A stretch of DNA of 64,000 nucleotides, from positions 53,540-117,539 of the forward strand of contig NZ_CABVGX010000013.1 in NCBI RefSeq assembly GCF_902497625.1, in the 5' to 3' direction. Each line of letters starts with the position of its first letter. The stretch's first letter is position 1. Source of the stretch: Pseudomonas fluorescens (GTDB lineage Bacteria > Pseudomonadota > Gammaproteobacteria > Pseudomonadales > Pseudomonadaceae). Below the pieces are notes generated by a model, which was given only the letters and a program-made list of their open reading frames with translations, was not told the origin of the DNA and searched no databases. The position numbers were made by a program, and so were the translations under genes. Positions 28,636 through 38,507 of this stretch are shown here, in pieces.

Positions 28636-30710
28636 CGGTCACGCTCAGCTGCTTGAAGTCGCGCACAGGCGAGCAATTCCAGACGCCGGGCGGCGTCCGG
28701 GTCATCCAGTAGGGTTTCGCTGTCGCCGGGCAGGCGCCGCGACCAGTTAGGGTGTTCGTTGGTGGTGCCGGGCAGGTTGGCCTGCTGTTCAATACCCAGA
28801 GCATCTTCCAGGGGCAGCAACACCAGGGGTGCGGGTGTGTGGCCCAGGAAACGAATGGTTGCGTCGAGTACCTGATCGGTCTCATGGGACTCTTCGCGGA
28901 AGTTCTGCGGGTCTTCAGCCAACACCCGGCGCAGGCCTTCACGCTCGCGTTCGCGATGTTGACGCCATTCTATTTCAGTGTGCGCATCGACCAGTCCCAA
29001 ACGGGCATTCCAGTCTATATCGTGTCCGTACCACCAGCCATTGATGGTTGGCAAATCGTGGGTGCTGGTGGTCGCCAATGCGTTGTCTGGCCAGTCGAGC
29101 GTGCCCTTGAAATGTGCATTGTCCTGCTCGAACAGCATCACGCGCATGCCCAGGATTGAACGTGCAATCAGCTTTTCCTGCAGGCCTTCGGGCACTGTAC
29201 CCAGGTCTTCACCGAGGACGATTGCCTGATGGCGGTGGGATTCCAGTGCGAGCAGACGCAGCATGTCGTCAATCGGGTAATACAGGTAGGCGCCGTCAGC
29301 CGGCGGTGCACCGTTGGGAATCACCCACAATCGTTGCAGACCCATGACGTGATCGATGCGCAGGCCACCGGCGTGCGCAAAGTTGGCCCGCAGCATTTCG
29401 ATGAACGCGCGGAAACCGTGCCGTACCAGCCCTTCGGGAGAAAACGCGGAGATGCCCCAGCCCTGGCCGCTGCGGTTGAGAATGTCCGGTGGCGCGCCAA
29501 CGGTCAGTGCGGCGAGCAATTCGTCCTGACGACTCCAGGCCTGGCTGCCGCCGCCATCTGCGCCTACCGCCAGATCAGCGATCAGGCCGATGCTCATGCC
29601 GCTACTGCGGGCGGCGGTTTGCGCACGCTCCAGGCAACGGGTGATCAGCCATTGGCAGAACGCAAAGAAGCCGATGCGTCCGGCGTTTTCCTCAGCAAAC
29701 TCGGCGAGCGCATTGCTGCGCGGATCACGCCATTGTTCCGGCCACTCACGCCAGTCGAGGCTTTCACCCTTGGCGGCACGGGCCTCTTGAATGGCTTCGA
29801 AACGGCAATGATTCTCCAGCGCCTCACCGCCAGCGTGACGGAAGCTGCTGAAGTCGGGATGAAGCGGATGCTCGCCCTGGACAAATCCTTCATACAACGC
29901 TTGCAACACCCGGTGTTTAGCTTCGGCGGCAACCGGCCAGTCTATTAAGGGCAGTGCCTCGAGTTCCTTGAGTTGCGCGGCAAGCCCGGTCGCGTCAATC
30001 GCGGTGCGCAGCGCCCGTTCGCCCAGAATTGCTCCCGGTGCGGCGTACAGGCTGTTTAGAAACAGGCGGCTGGAGGGCGAGTATGGGCTGTAGCGATGGG
30101 TGTCGCTGCTGAACATTGCGTGCATCGGGCTGATCGCGAGCGCCTCGGCACCGCGTTCACCGGCCACACGGGCGAGATTCTCCAATGCCTGCGTATCGCC
30201 GAAGCCGCCATCGCCGGGGCGACGCAGCGAGTACAGTTGCACGCTCAAACCCCAGGCACGAGGCAACGGATTTTCCACCGCGTCACCCACGCTGTAGCAA
30301 CGCTCCGGGGCCACGGCCAACGTGAATTCCTGATCGTCGATGCGCACGTTCTGATAACCGACCGGGATAAGGCCTGGCAGAAACGCTTCGGTGTCCAGCT
30401 TCAGGTCGATCCGGGAACCGTCTTCAAGATGAATTTCACAAGGGGTCTGTGGCGCGAAATACCGGGACAGATCAAGGCCGACACCGACGTCAGCGGTCAA
30501 CAATGGAGGCAGGTGCCGGGTCTGTTGCACGGCTTGCAATTCAAGCAGACTGGCGTCGATTTCCATCGCCGAGCTCGCAGGGTGGCCAAGCCCGGTCAAA
30601 ACGTTGCGTAATACTGCGGGAGCGACTTTCTGTTGGCGACCGTTGGCGTCGATCCAGTCAACGGCCAGGCCAGCTCGGCTGGCGAGTATTTCCAGTTGCG
30701 CATCACTCAT
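28632..30710 (-). CDS. malQ: 4-alpha-glucanotransferase MalQ (amylomaltase)
   Basis: MalQ transfers alpha-1,4-glucan segments between maltodextrins and releases glucose. A 692-residue GH77 protein: an N-terminal extra domain (about 1-130), SPYSPSSRLFLNSLY, the nucleophile region GGLRIDHVMGLQRLW, IVLGEDLGTVPEGL with the acid/base Glu, and TSTHDLPT. The start at 30710 gives an ATGA overlap with the treZ stop and MSDAQLE as N-terminus; the longer frame is internal to treZ. It supplies longer chains to TreY from debranched oligomers. Confidence 0.96.
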   Translation of the reverse strand: MSDAQLEILASRAGLAVDWIDANGRQQKVAPAVLRNVLTGLGHPASSAMEIDASLLELQAVQQTRHLPPLLTADVGVGLDLSRYFAPQTPCEIHLEDGSRIDLKLDTEAFLPGLIPVGYQNVRIDDQEFTLAVAPERCYSVGDAVENPLPRAWGLSVQLYSLRRPGDGGFGDTQALENLARVAGERGAEALAISPMHAMFSSDTHRYSPYSPSSRLFLNSLYAAPGAILGERALRTAIDATGLAAQLKELEALPLIDWPVAAEAKHRVLQALYEGFVQGEHPLHPDFSSFRHAGGEALENHCRFEAIQEARAAKGESLDWREWPEQWRDPRSNALAEFAEENAGRIGFFAFCQWLITRCLERAQTAARSSGMSIGLIADLAVGADGGGSQAWSRQDELLAALTVGAPPDILNRSGQGWGISAFSPEGLVRHGFRAFIEMLRANFAHAGGLRIDHVMGLQRLWVIPNGAPPADGAYLYYPIDDMLRLLALESHRHQAIVLGEDLGTVPEGLQEKLIARSILGMRVMLFEQDNAHFKGTLDWPDNALATTSTHDLPTINGWWYGHDIDWNARLGLVDAHTEIEWRQHREREREGLRRVLAEDPQNFREESHETDQVLDATIRFLGHTPAPLVLLPLEDALGIEQQANLPGTTNEHPNWSRRLPGDSETLLDDPDAARRLELLACARLQAAERDR

Positions 30711-32500
30711 TGGCGCTCTCCATCCAGGGGTAGCAAAGGGGCTGCGGCCGTGAGGCTGACTAGCGCGCAATACGGGGCAAGCGTGCCCTGATCCAGTAGG
30801 CCGAACGCCTGGGGTGGGTGTTCAAACACCTGCAAAACATCGGCCTGTGGGGAGTGGACCACTGGCGTATCGCTGAGGTTCAGGTCGATTCTCAGCTCGC
30901 TGCCATTGCCCAGACGCCAGCGTGCGGACACCGCGCCTTTGCCCAGCACCTGGGCGCCGAGCGCTTCGGCATCGGTCAAGTGCGGCACGATGTGCGTGCG
31001 GCGCAATTGCAGCAATTGCCGATAAAGATCGTGGACTGCAGAGGGGCGCTCAAGCAGATCAGGACGCGAGGCCTCGAACGTCTCTTGCGCATTTGGATCA
31101 GGGATTCGCTCGCGCTTTTCCGGATCGGCGAAGGCGCTGAAGGCGGAAAATTCGTTACGTCGCCCTTCACGGACCAGTTCCGCCAGCTCACCGTGGTGAC
31201 TGGTGAAAAACAGGAAAGGCTGCTCGGCTGCGAATTCATCGCCCATGAACATCAGCGGGATCATCGGCGACAGCAATAACAACGCGGTTGCAGCTTTCAA
31301 TGCATCGGGGTGCGCCAGTTGCGGCAGGCGCTCGCCAAAGGCGCGATTGCCGATTTGGTCGTGATTCTGCAGGAACAGCACGAACGCGCTGGTAGGCAGA
31401 TGGCCACTGGGTTCACCGCGGGCTTCACCGTGACGATTGGTGTGGCCCTGAAACACAAAACCCTGGCTCAGGCAACGCGCGAGCTTTTCGGTGGTGTCGT
31501 CGGCATAGTCCGCGTAATAAGCGTCAGTTTCACCGGTCAGCAATACGTGCAAGGCGTTATGGCCGTCGTCGTTCCACTGTGCGTCAAAACCTTCCTGCAA
31601 CAGGCTGGCCTGGTTGTGCTCGTTCTCGACGGTAAGCCACACGTGACGCGCGGGATCAATCTGCTCGCGCACGCGCTGCGCCAGCTCTTGCAGGAAATCC
31701 GGGCTTTTGATCGCATGCACCGCATCGAAACGCAAGCCGTCGAAGCGATACTCCAACAACCACATCAACGCGTTGTCGATGAAAAAGTCGCGCACTTCGC
31801 GCCGCTGGAAATCAATCGCCGCGCCCCATGGGGTGTGCTTGTGTTCGTTGAAGAAGCCCTTGGCGTAGCGGTGCAGGTAATTGCCATCGGGGCCGAAATG
31901 GTTGTAAACCACGTCTAACAGCACCGCCAGGCCATGGCCGTGGGCGGTGTCGATCAAATGCTTGAGTTGCTCGGGGGTGCCGTACGAGGCTTGGGGTGAG
32001 TAAGGCAGTACCCCGTCGTAGCCCCAGTTGCGGTCACCGGGAAATTGCGCGATGGGCATCAGTTCGATGGCGGTTACGCCCAGATCAGCGAGGCGCGCCA
32101 ACTGTTTTTCAACTTCGCTGTAGCCGCCGAGCGCCCCGACATGCAATTCGTAGATCACCGCCTCATTCCATGGCCGTCCCTGCCAATCGCGGTGTTGCCA
32201 GGGGTAGGCGAGGGGATCAACCACAATGCTGGGGCGGTCGATGTCGCCGTCCTGGGCGCGGGAAGCCGGGTCGGGCACGTCCAGTTCATTGTCGATTCTG
32301 AAACGGTAGCGCGTGCCGGCCGGGCAGCGCGCTTCGTTCACGTGCCAGCCATTGGCCTTGGGCAACAGTGGCACGGATTGGCCATCTTGCAATTCCACGC
32401 TGACCGAAACGGCGTCCGGTGCCCACAAGGCAAAACGCGTGTGTTCGGCGTCCAGCATTATTGCGCCGTGGGGCCAGGTCTCTTGGGTCCGTAACGGCAT
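30707..32500 (-). CDS. treZ: Malto-oligosyltrehalose trehalohydrolase TreZ
   Basis: TreZ cleaves trehalose from the end of maltooligosyltrehalose. The 597-residue protein has the CBM48-like N-terminus (RFALWAPDAVSVSVELQDG) and a GH13_10 barrel. The barrel carries ELHVGALGGYSEVEKQL, LDVVYNHFGPDGNYL, the nucleophile in GLRFDAVHAI, the acid/base in VWLTVENEHN, and FLQNHDQIGNRAFG. The start is 12 bases after the glgA stop behind AAGAGG, so the two are probably co-transcribed. It overlaps malQ by four bases. Confidence 0.96.
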   Translation of the reverse strand: MPLRTQETWPHGAIMLDAEHTRFALWAPDAVSVSVELQDGQSVPLLPKANGWHVNEARCPAGTRYRFRIDNELDVPDPASRAQDGDIDRPSIVVDPLAYPWQHRDWQGRPWNEAVIYELHVGALGGYSEVEKQLARLADLGVTAIELMPIAQFPGDRNWGYDGVLPYSPQASYGTPEQLKHLIDTAHGHGLAVLLDVVYNHFGPDGNYLHRYAKGFFNEHKHTPWGAAIDFQRREVRDFFIDNALMWLLEYRFDGLRFDAVHAIKSPDFLQELAQRVREQIDPARHVWLTVENEHNQASLLQEGFDAQWNDDGHNALHVLLTGETDAYYADYADDTTEKLARCLSQGFVFQGHTNRHGEARGEPSGHLPTSAFVLFLQNHDQIGNRAFGERLPQLAHPDALKAATALLLLSPMIPLMFMGDEFAAEQPFLFFTSHHGELAELVREGRRNEFSAFSAFADPEKRERIPDPNAQETFEASRPDLLERPSAVHDLYRQLLQLRRTHIVPHLTDAEALGAQVLGKGAVSARWRLGNGSELRIDLNLSDTPVVHSPQADVLQVFEHPPQAFGLLDQGTLAPYCALVSLTAAAPLLPLDGERQ

Positions 32501-32512
32501 GGGTGCAACCTC

Positions 32513-34099
32513 TTACTGTCTGTGCGATTTACCGAGCGCTTTAGCGACGAGTTGTTCATAAAGTTCGGCATAGGGTTCAACGGCTTTGCTCCAGTTGAAG
32601 GGAGCGGTCATCGCGCGGCAACGCATGGCGTTGAGCAAGTCGGGGTAAGCGAAAACCTTGAAGGCCCGGCTCAACGCTTCCTGGTAGCTTTCCACCGAGG
32701 ATTCGTCGAACAGGAAACCAGTCACGCCGTTTTCAATAGTGTCGGCCAGGCCACCGGTGTTGCGTGCAACCGGCAAGGAGCCAAAGCGCTGCGCGTACAT
32801 CTGGCTCAAGCCACAAGGCTCATAGCGCGAGGGCATCAGCAGGAAATCGCTGCCGGCGAACATGCGCCGTGCATCGGTTTCATTGAAGCCGATGCGTACA
32901 CCCACTTGCCCGGGAAAACGCAGGGCCAGTTCACGCATGGCCTGTTCTTCTTCCGGTTCGCCACGGCCGATGATTGCTATCTGGCCACCGGACTTGACGA
33001 TGTATTCAGTCACGCCTTCGGTCAGGTCCAGGCCTTTCTGGAAGACCAGTCGCGATACCACGGCAAACAAAGGGCCTTTGGAGTCTTGCAGACCGAACAG
33101 CTCGCGAACGTGCGCGGCATTGACGGCCTTGCCTTCCCAATCGCCAATCTGGAACGGGCGGAACAGATGGGTGTCGGTTGCCGCATCCCAGCTCTCATCG
33201 ATGCCATTGGGGATGCCGCTGAGCAGGCCTTGCTGGGTCTTGGCGGCGAGAAAGCCGTCAAGACCACAGCCGAAGGCCGGCGTGGTGATTTCCTGGGCGT
33301 AGGTCGCGCTGACAGTGGTGATGTGGCTCGCATAAGCCATACCCGCTTTGAGGTACGACATCTTGCCGTAGAACTCCATGCCTTCTTGCTGCAACGCATG
33401 CGTGGGAATGCCCAGTTCCGGGCAGGAACCCAGGCCGATCACGCCCTGGTAGGCGAGATTGTGAATGGTAAACAGCGTTGGCGTACGCTGACCGCGCCAG
33501 TGCATGTAAGCAGGCGCCAGGCCCGCCGGCCAGTCATGGGCATGCACCAGATCCGGGCACCAATGGATTTGCGCCAGATTTGCGGCAATATCAGCCGCAG
33601 CCAGGCCCAGACGGGCGAAACGAATATGGTTGTCCGGCCAGTCGCGGCCGTTGTTGGCGCCGTACGGCGAACCTTCGCGCTCATAGAGCTCAGGGCACAT
33701 CAACACGTAGATGACCAGACCGTCAGGCATGTCCATACGCCCGATCTTGCATGGCGGCAGCGCGGCATGGCCGCCCAGCTCACCAATGATGTGGATCGGA
33801 TTCTCGCTGTTCAGCACTTGCGGATAACCGGGGATGAGCACGCGCACATCATGCAGATGCGCCATGGCGCGGGGCAACGCCGCGGAGACGTCGCCCAGAC
33901 CCCCGGTTTTCACCAGATCGGCGATTTCCGAAGTAACGAACAGGACTTTCTTGCGATTCGGATTCTGGCTCGGCGTCGGGGTGAGCGTGCGAACTCCCGG
34001 GACGATCACCGGGGTGTTGCTGGTCACGCTCAAGGTGCTCGATTCGCCGACCTGCTGATGAGCACGTTCTCCCTGAATATCTAAAGCCGCACTGATCAT
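32513..34099 (-). CDS. glgA: Glycogen synthase GlgA
   Basis: A 528-residue GT5 glycogen synthase, which extends alpha-1,4-glucan from a nucleotide-glucose donor. The donor-binding loop KTGGLGDVSAALP and the C-terminal SRYEPCGLSQMYAQR (catalytic Glu region) are intact. About 45 residues precede the usual start of the fold (KKVLFVTSEI). The ATG at 34099 has GGGAG about eight bases upstream. No glgC (ADP-glucose pyrophosphorylase) or glgP gene is in the window, so the nucleotide-sugar source is elsewhere. First gene of the glgA-treZ-malQ-treY series. Confidence 0.95.
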   Translation of the reverse strand: MISAALDIQGERAHQQVGESSTLSVTSNTPVIVPGVRTLTPTPSQNPNRKKVLFVTSEIADLVKTGGLGDVSAALPRAMAHLHDVRVLIPGYPQVLNSENPIHIIGELGGHAALPPCKIGRMDMPDGLVIYVLMCPELYEREGSPYGANNGRDWPDNHIRFARLGLAAADIAANLAQIHWCPDLVHAHDWPAGLAPAYMHWRGQRTPTLFTIHNLAYQGVIGLGSCPELGIPTHALQQEGMEFYGKMSYLKAGMAYASHITTVSATYAQEITTPAFGCGLDGFLAAKTQQGLLSGIPNGIDESWDAATDTHLFRPFQIGDWEGKAVNAAHVRELFGLQDSKGPLFAVVSRLVFQKGLDLTEGVTEYIVKSGGQIAIIGRGEPEEEQAMRELALRFPGQVGVRIGFNETDARRMFAGSDFLLMPSRYEPCGLSQMYAQRFGSLPVARNTGGLADTIENGVTGFLFDESSVESYQEALSRAFKVFAYPDLLNAMRCRAMTAPFNWSKAVEPYAELYEQLVAKALGKSHRQ

Positions 34100-34676
34100 T
34101 TGAATCTCCCGTGTTATTGATCTAATTCTGGTCTGGCGAGCAATGTTTCGTGGCCAATTCCTGTGGCCGGGTACGAGTGCGAGGCACAAGTGCGGGGCAC
34201 AAGTGCGCTGCGCACGGTGAGCAAATGCTACCCATGCGCTAAAACGGAACGACTGGAGTGCAGGTTGCAAGGATTGCACCAGTGCAACCCACCTACCATT
34301 TAGAGGACCGGTCAGCAGCGGCAAAAGTTTCGATTATTTTCGCGCTTTGTGACTAACCGGTTTACGCCCCCGGAAATCAGTCTAGGCCAGACCATAGAGC
34401 GGCGCAGTGCGGATGGCAAAATTGTTCGACAATCGGTTCAAAGCGGTACGAACGTGCCGGATGAATCTGCAATTGCACCGACGAAGGGCGGTTTTAATTT
34501 TCTCTGCGAGTACAAAATGACTTGTCCGTCATGTAAGGAAGCACGCGAACATAATCCTTTCGCACCAACATGATGCAGCGTTAAGTCCTGTGTTTGGCTG
34601 AAGCGCTGCCTTACTCGTCGCTGCCCCTCCTTGGTATAGTCCCGACCTCGTTTTTTCCCGGTAAAGGATCGCTGCC
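34100..34676. other. Divergent intergenic region between glgA and the enoyl-CoA hydratase gene
   Basis: 577 bases with no convincing gene. A GTG-initiated 74-codon frame at 34349-34573 lacks a ribosome site and coding-type codon use. The region should contain the promoters of both flanking genes. I could not recognise a sigma-54 or AlgU-like site for glgA. Confidence 0.5.
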
Positions 34677-35489
34677 ATGTCTGAATACACCGCATTCACC
34701 GTCGAACTGGCGAACAAGATTGCCCATGTGCAGATCAATCGCCCGGAAAAGATCAATTCGATGAACGCTGCCTTCTGGAGTGAGATCATTGAGATATTTC
34801 AGTGGATCGATGACACCGACGAAGTACGCGTGGTGGTGCTCAGTGGTGCCGGCAAACATTTTTCTTCCGGTATCGACCTGATGCTGCTGGCCGGCGTGGC
34901 CAACGAAATGGGCAAGGACGTCGGGCGCAACGCGCGTCTGCTGCGCCGTAAAATTCTGGCGCTGCAGGCATCTTTCAATGCCGTGGACAATTGCCGCAAA
35001 CCGGTACTGGCGGCTATTCAAGGCTATTGCCTGGGTGGCGCAATCGACCTGATTGCGGCTTGTGATATGCGCTACGCCGCCGAGGACGCGCAATTCTCCA
35101 TCAAGGAAATCGACATCGGGATGGCCGCCGACGTTGGCACCCTGCAACGCTTGCCGCGGATCATCGGGGACGGCATGCTTCGGGAACTGGCTTACACCGG
35201 TCGCACCTTTGGTGCCGCAGAAGCGCGCGAGATCGGCCTGGTCAACAGGGTCTACAGCGACTCGGCCAGCCTGCTTGACAGCGTGATGGGCATCGCCCGC
35301 GAGATCGCCACCAAGTCACCGATCGCCATCAGCGGCACCAAAGAGATGATCAGCTATATGCGCGACCATCGTATTGACGACGGTCTGGAATACGTTGCCA
35401 CCTGGAACGCCGCCATGCTGCAATCCAACGATCTGCGCGTGGCCATGGCCGCCCATATGAGCAAACAGAAACCCGAATTTCTGGATTGA
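34677..35489 (+). CDS. Enoyl-CoA hydratase/isomerase, dienoyl-CoA isomerase-like
   Basis: A 270-residue crotonase-fold enzyme acting on fatty acyl-CoA. The oxyanion-hole segments are HFSSGIDLMLL and QGYCLGGAIDLIAACDMRYA. The FSIKEIDIGMAADVGTLQRL segment is characteristic of delta3,5-delta2,4-dienoyl-CoA isomerases (ECH1 type), where the Glu and Asp residues in this stretch are catalytic. That makes a role in degrading unsaturated fatty acids likely, rather than simple hydration. Cytosolic. It ends six bases before nudC, suggesting co-transcription. Confidence 0.9.
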   Translation: MSEYTAFTVELANKIAHVQINRPEKINSMNAAFWSEIIEIFQWIDDTDEVRVVVLSGAGKHFSSGIDLMLLAGVANEMGKDVGRNARLLRRKILALQASFNAVDNCRKPVLAAIQGYCLGGAIDLIAACDMRYAAEDAQFSIKEIDIGMAADVGTLQRLPRIIGDGMLRELAYTGRTFGAAEAREIGLVNRVYSDSASLLDSVMGIAREIATKSPIAISGTKEMISYMRDHRIDDGLEYVATWNAAMLQSNDLRVAMAAHMSKQKPEFLD

Positions 35490-35495
35490 GAGAAC

Positions 35496-36326
35496 ATGAC
35501 TTCACGCTGGACCACTGCAGTACTGGACACCGATCAACCTGGCGGCTGGGCCGTTGCGCGAAGCCCCGATGGCTTTCTTAGCGATGACAATGGCGCGCTG
35601 TTCCCGCGTGAATGGCTCAAGCGTCAGGATTTGTCGGTGCTGGCCGAACATGGCATCGGCCATTTCGATGGTGAGCCGGTATATCTGCTGGAACTGCGCA
35701 GTTCCAGCGAGGTAGCGGGTTGCAACTGGAAAGGGCTGCGGGCGTTCATGCTTGAGGGTGATCACACGCTGTTCCAGGTGCTCGGCTATGCCGCGCAAAT
35801 CGGCACCTGGGCCCGTGAACATCGCTTCTGCGGGAATTGCGGGCAGGCCACGCATCAAGTGCCGCGTGAGCGGGCCATGTATTGTCAGCCTTGTGATCTG
35901 CGTTTTTACCCGCGGATTTCGCCGAGCATGATTGTGCTGATTACCCGCGGCGATGAAATTCTGCTGGCGCGCTCGCCTCGTTTTGTCGCGGGGGTTTACA
36001 GCACGCTGGCGGGCTTTGCTGAGCCCGGCGAATCCGCCGAGGACTGCCTGATTCGCGAGGTTCGCGAGGAAGTGCAGATCGAGGTGAAGAACATCCAGTA
36101 CATGGGCAGCCAGTGCTGGCCGTTTCCGCATTCGATGATGCTGGGTTTTCATGCTGAATATGCCGGGGGCGAAATCGTCTGTCAGGAGGACGAAATCGAG
36201 GATGCCCAGTGGTTCAACGTGCATGATCTGCCGCCGTTGCCGGCGTCGCGCTCGATTGCACGTTACCTGATCGATGCCTACGTGGCGCGCCGGCTAGGCC
36301 ACGCTGAACCAGTGCTGCCAGGCTAG
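35496..36326 (+). CDS. nudC: NADH pyrophosphatase NudC
   Basis: NudC hydrolyses NAD(H) and de-caps NAD-capped RNA in E. coli. The 276-residue protein has an N-terminal beta domain and a four-Cys zinc ribbon (CGNCG, then CQPCD). The Nudix box follows, [20 protein letters not shown], with all catalytic glutamates. The downstream [14 protein letters not shown] is the NudC-specific SQPWPFP-like motif that marks NADH preference. It follows the enoyl-CoA hydratase by six bases and overlaps the convergent TSUP gene's end by 33 bases. Confidence 0.96.
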   Translation: MTSRWTTAVLDTDQPGGWAVARSPDGFLSDDNGALFPREWLKRQDLSVLAEHGIGHFDGEPVYLLELRSSSEVAGCNWKGLRAFMLEGDHTLFQVLGYAAQIGTWAREHRFCGNCGQATHQVPRERAMYCQPCDLRFYPRISPSMIVLITRGDEILLARSPRFVAGVYSTLAGFAEPGESAEDCLIREVREEVQIEVKNIQYMGSQCWPFPHSMMLGFHAEYAGGEIVCQEDEIEDAQWFNVHDLPPLPASRSIARYLIDAYVARRLGHAEPVLPG

Positions 36327-37073
36327 GCGCACGGTCAGGCCGAGCACGACGGTGATGAATACCGGCCGGATGAACTTCGCGCCGCCGCTGATGGCGGTGC
36401 GTGCGCCGAAGAATGCGCCGACCATCACCGACAGGCCCATGCTCAGGCCGATGATCCAGTCCACCTGACCCGAGAAGATAAACACCGACAGCGCCGCGAT
36501 GTTGCTGACGAAGTTCATGCTGCGCGCGACACCGCTGGCTTTGACCAGATCGATCGGGTACATGAGCATGCTGCTCACCGTCCAGAACGCGCCGGTACCG
36601 GGGCCGGCCACACCGTCGTAAAAACCAAGGGTGAAGCCTTGGGTTGATTGCCATTTCTTCTTGATCGGCGCGTCGCTGTCCAGAGGTGCTTTGGGTGTGC
36701 CGCCGAACAGCAGATAGAGACCGCAGCCGAATACGATCACCGGGAGCATTTTGTTCAGCCATTCGGCGGGCAGGTAGTGCGCGACCACGGCCCCGGTCAA
36801 CGCGCCGATCAGCGTGCCGACAATCGCGTGAACCCATTGCCGGGGATGGAACAGCTTGCGCCGGTAGAAGGTGAAACTGGCGGTCGCCGAGCCAAAGGTC
36901 GAACTGAGCTTGTTGGTACCCAGCACCAGGTGCGGTGGCAGACCTGCGGTTAATAGCGCAGGCGTGGTCAACAACCCACCGCCGCCGGCAATGGCGTCGA
37001 TGAAACCGGCAATAAAGGCAACGACCGCGAGGATGGCCAGGGTGGTAAGGTCAACGCTGAGTTCGAAGGGCAT
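36294..37073 (-). CDS. TSUP (TauE/SafE) family membrane permease
   Basis: A 259-residue inner-membrane protein with about eight hydrophobic helices. It has the duplicated TSUP pattern: [20 protein letters not shown] near residue 20 and [16 protein letters not shown] in the second half. Family members export sulfite, sulfoacetate or related organosulfur and C2 compounds. The substrate is unknown. The last 33 bases overlap nudC tail to tail. Confidence 0.9.
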   Translation of the reverse strand: MPFELSVDLTTLAILAVVAFIAGFIDAIAGGGGLLTTPALLTAGLPPHLVLGTNKLSSTFGSATASFTFYRRKLFHPRQWVHAIVGTLIGALTGAVVAHYLPAEWLNKMLPVIVFGCGLYLLFGGTPKAPLDSDAPIKKKWQSTQGFTLGFYDGVAGPGTGAFWTVSSMLMYPIDLVKASGVARSMNFVSNIAALSVFIFSGQVDWIIGLSMGLSVMVGAFFGARTAISGGAKFIRPVFITVVLGLTVRLAWQHWFSVA

Positions 37074-37251
37074 GGAATCGACTTATTCGGCGGGGGGCAG
37101 ATTTGAGCTGCGGGGAGGGCAGATATCTTACCCATATCCGGATCGGGCAGCGACCACTGCGGCCCCATCGCGGGCAAGCCCGGCTCCTCCCGGTTTTTGT
37201 ATCGGCCGAATATTTTGCATTCGGCTCCAGTCACTACGGGTTGACCGGTGA

Positions 37252-37728
37252 TTACAACCCCAACTCCGACAGACCCTCGTGGTCATCCGGACGGCGGCCC
37301 AGTGGCCAGTGGAACTTGCGCTCGCTTTCTTTGATAGGCAGGTCATTGATACAGGCGAACCGATTGGCCATCAGGCCGTTTTCATCAAACTCCCAGTTCT
37401 CATTGCCATAGGAACGAAACCAGTTGCCCGAATCGTCGTGCCATTCATAGGCATAGCGCACGGCGATGCGGTTATCGGTAAAAGCCCAAAGCTCCTTGAT
37501 CAGGCGATAATCCAGTTCCTTGGCCCATTTGCGCGTGAGGAAGTTTTTCGCTTCTTCCCGGTTGTGCGCGAACTCGGCGCGGTTACGCCATTGCGTGTCC
37601 AGCGTATACGCCAGCGACACCCGATCAGGGTCGCGCGAGTTCCAGCCGTCTTCGGCCAGGCGGATCTTTTCAATCGCCGATTCACGGGTGAAAGGCGGCA
37701 ATGGTGGACGGACTTCTGCACTGGACAT
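37252..37728 (-). CDS. Nuclear transport factor 2-like protein (DUF1348)
   Basis: A 158-residue soluble protein with the NTF2/SnoaL cone fold. The conserved DUF1348 pattern is visible: [65 protein letters not shown], and WEFDENGLM. Members are uncharacterised; the fold usually encloses a small hydrophobic ligand. It lies 47 bases downstream of a TetR regulator on the same strand and is probably controlled by it. Confidence 0.88.
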   Translation of the reverse strand: MSSAEVRPPLPPFTRESAIEKIRLAEDGWNSRDPDRVSLAYTLDTQWRNRAEFAHNREEAKNFLTRKWAKELDYRLIKELWAFTDNRIAVRYAYEWHDDSGNWFRSYGNENWEFDENGLMANRFACINDLPIKESERKFHWPLGRRPDDHEGLSELGL

Positions 37729-37775
37729 ATCAACGTCTCTCTATCAGGTTAACCACGTAGTCAGTTATCAACGAG

Positions 37776-38339
37776 TTACAGATCCAACAACTTTCGCGCC
37801 ATATATTGCGCATCATCCGCAGCATTGTGATCACCCATGATCAGTGCCACGGTGATAGCACCGTCAATCAGGATCAACAATTGCCTGGCGACTTTCAGCG
37901 GATCCGCAACGCCATGCTCGGTACAGAGCTCGCACACGTAGTCGAGCAGCTTTCGTTTATGCTCCCTGGCCACGAGGCGGACCGGATCGTGGGGGTCGCC
38001 GGTTTCCCCAGCGGTATTGATAAACGCGCAGCCCCGAAAGCCCTCCGAGGCAAACCAGGTCTTCAACACGGTAAACAGGCTGAGCAGGCGTGCGCCAGGG
38101 GTGTGTGCTTTGTTCACCTCAGTCTGGTACCAGTGCATCCAGCGAACATCGCGACGTTGCAAGGCGGCGACAGTCAACGCCTCCTTATTGGCGAAATATC
38201 GGTAAATGCTTTTCCTCGAAACCCCAGCCGTCTTCACCAGCAAATCCACACCGGTAGCAGAGATGCCACTTTTGTAGATCAGCTTCTCGGCGACGTCCAG
38301 GATGATATCGCGGGTTTGATTATCAATAATCGGGTTCAT
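37776..38339 (-). CDS. TetR/AcrR family transcriptional regulator
   Basis: A 187-residue repressor-type protein. The N-terminal helix-turn-helix is GISATGVDLLVKTAGVSRKS followed by IYRYFANKEAL (residues 20-55). The C-terminal ligand domain has RGCAFINTAGE, typical of the subgroup next to small detoxification genes. A perfect inverted repeat lies 12 bases before its ATG, suggesting autoregulation. The likely target is its own operon with the DUF1348 gene. Confidence 0.92.
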   Translation of the reverse strand: MNPIIDNQTRDIILDVAEKLIYKSGISATGVDLLVKTAGVSRKSIYRYFANKEALTVAALQRRDVRWMHWYQTEVNKAHTPGARLLSLFTVLKTWFASEGFRGCAFINTAGETGDPHDPVRLVAREHKRKLLDYVCELCTEHGVADPLKVARQLLILIDGAITVALIMGDHNAADDAQYMARKLLDL

Positions 38340-38350
38340 GCGCTAACAGT

Positions 38351-38364
38351 AGAACGGTCGTTCT
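38351..38364. promoter_or_regulatory. Palindromic operator candidate of the TetR regulator
   Basis: AGAACGGTCGTTCT is an inverted repeat (AGAACG / CGTTCT around GT) immediately upstream of the TetR start codon. Its position and symmetry are those of a TetR-family autoregulatory operator. Not tested by comparison with homologues. Confidence 0.55.
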
Positions 38365-38507
38365 CCATGGTCAAGCCGATATTTTTCCTGGCCGACAAAA
38401 TGCTAAGGGCGCAAGGTTGCCCGGAGAAGATCAGGCACGCCACAAGACCCGAGCCTGTGCATGGTGTAAGCTCTAGAGCTCTTCGGATTCGACCCATTGC
38501 GAGCCCT

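Noticed and set aside
34349..34573. Small protein with CPSC motif upstream of the enoyl-CoA hydratase
   Set aside because: GTG start without a ribosome site, AT-rich non-coding codon use, and an overlapping antisense frame of equal quality.
36294..36326. Frameshift at the nudC/TSUP overlap
   Set aside because: Both C-termini have plausible family lengths, so a simple tail-to-tail overlap explains it.
37140..37200. REPIN near the TSUP gene
   Set aside because: Only a degenerate half-element (GCGGGCAAGCCCGGCTCC) is visible, with no partner arm.
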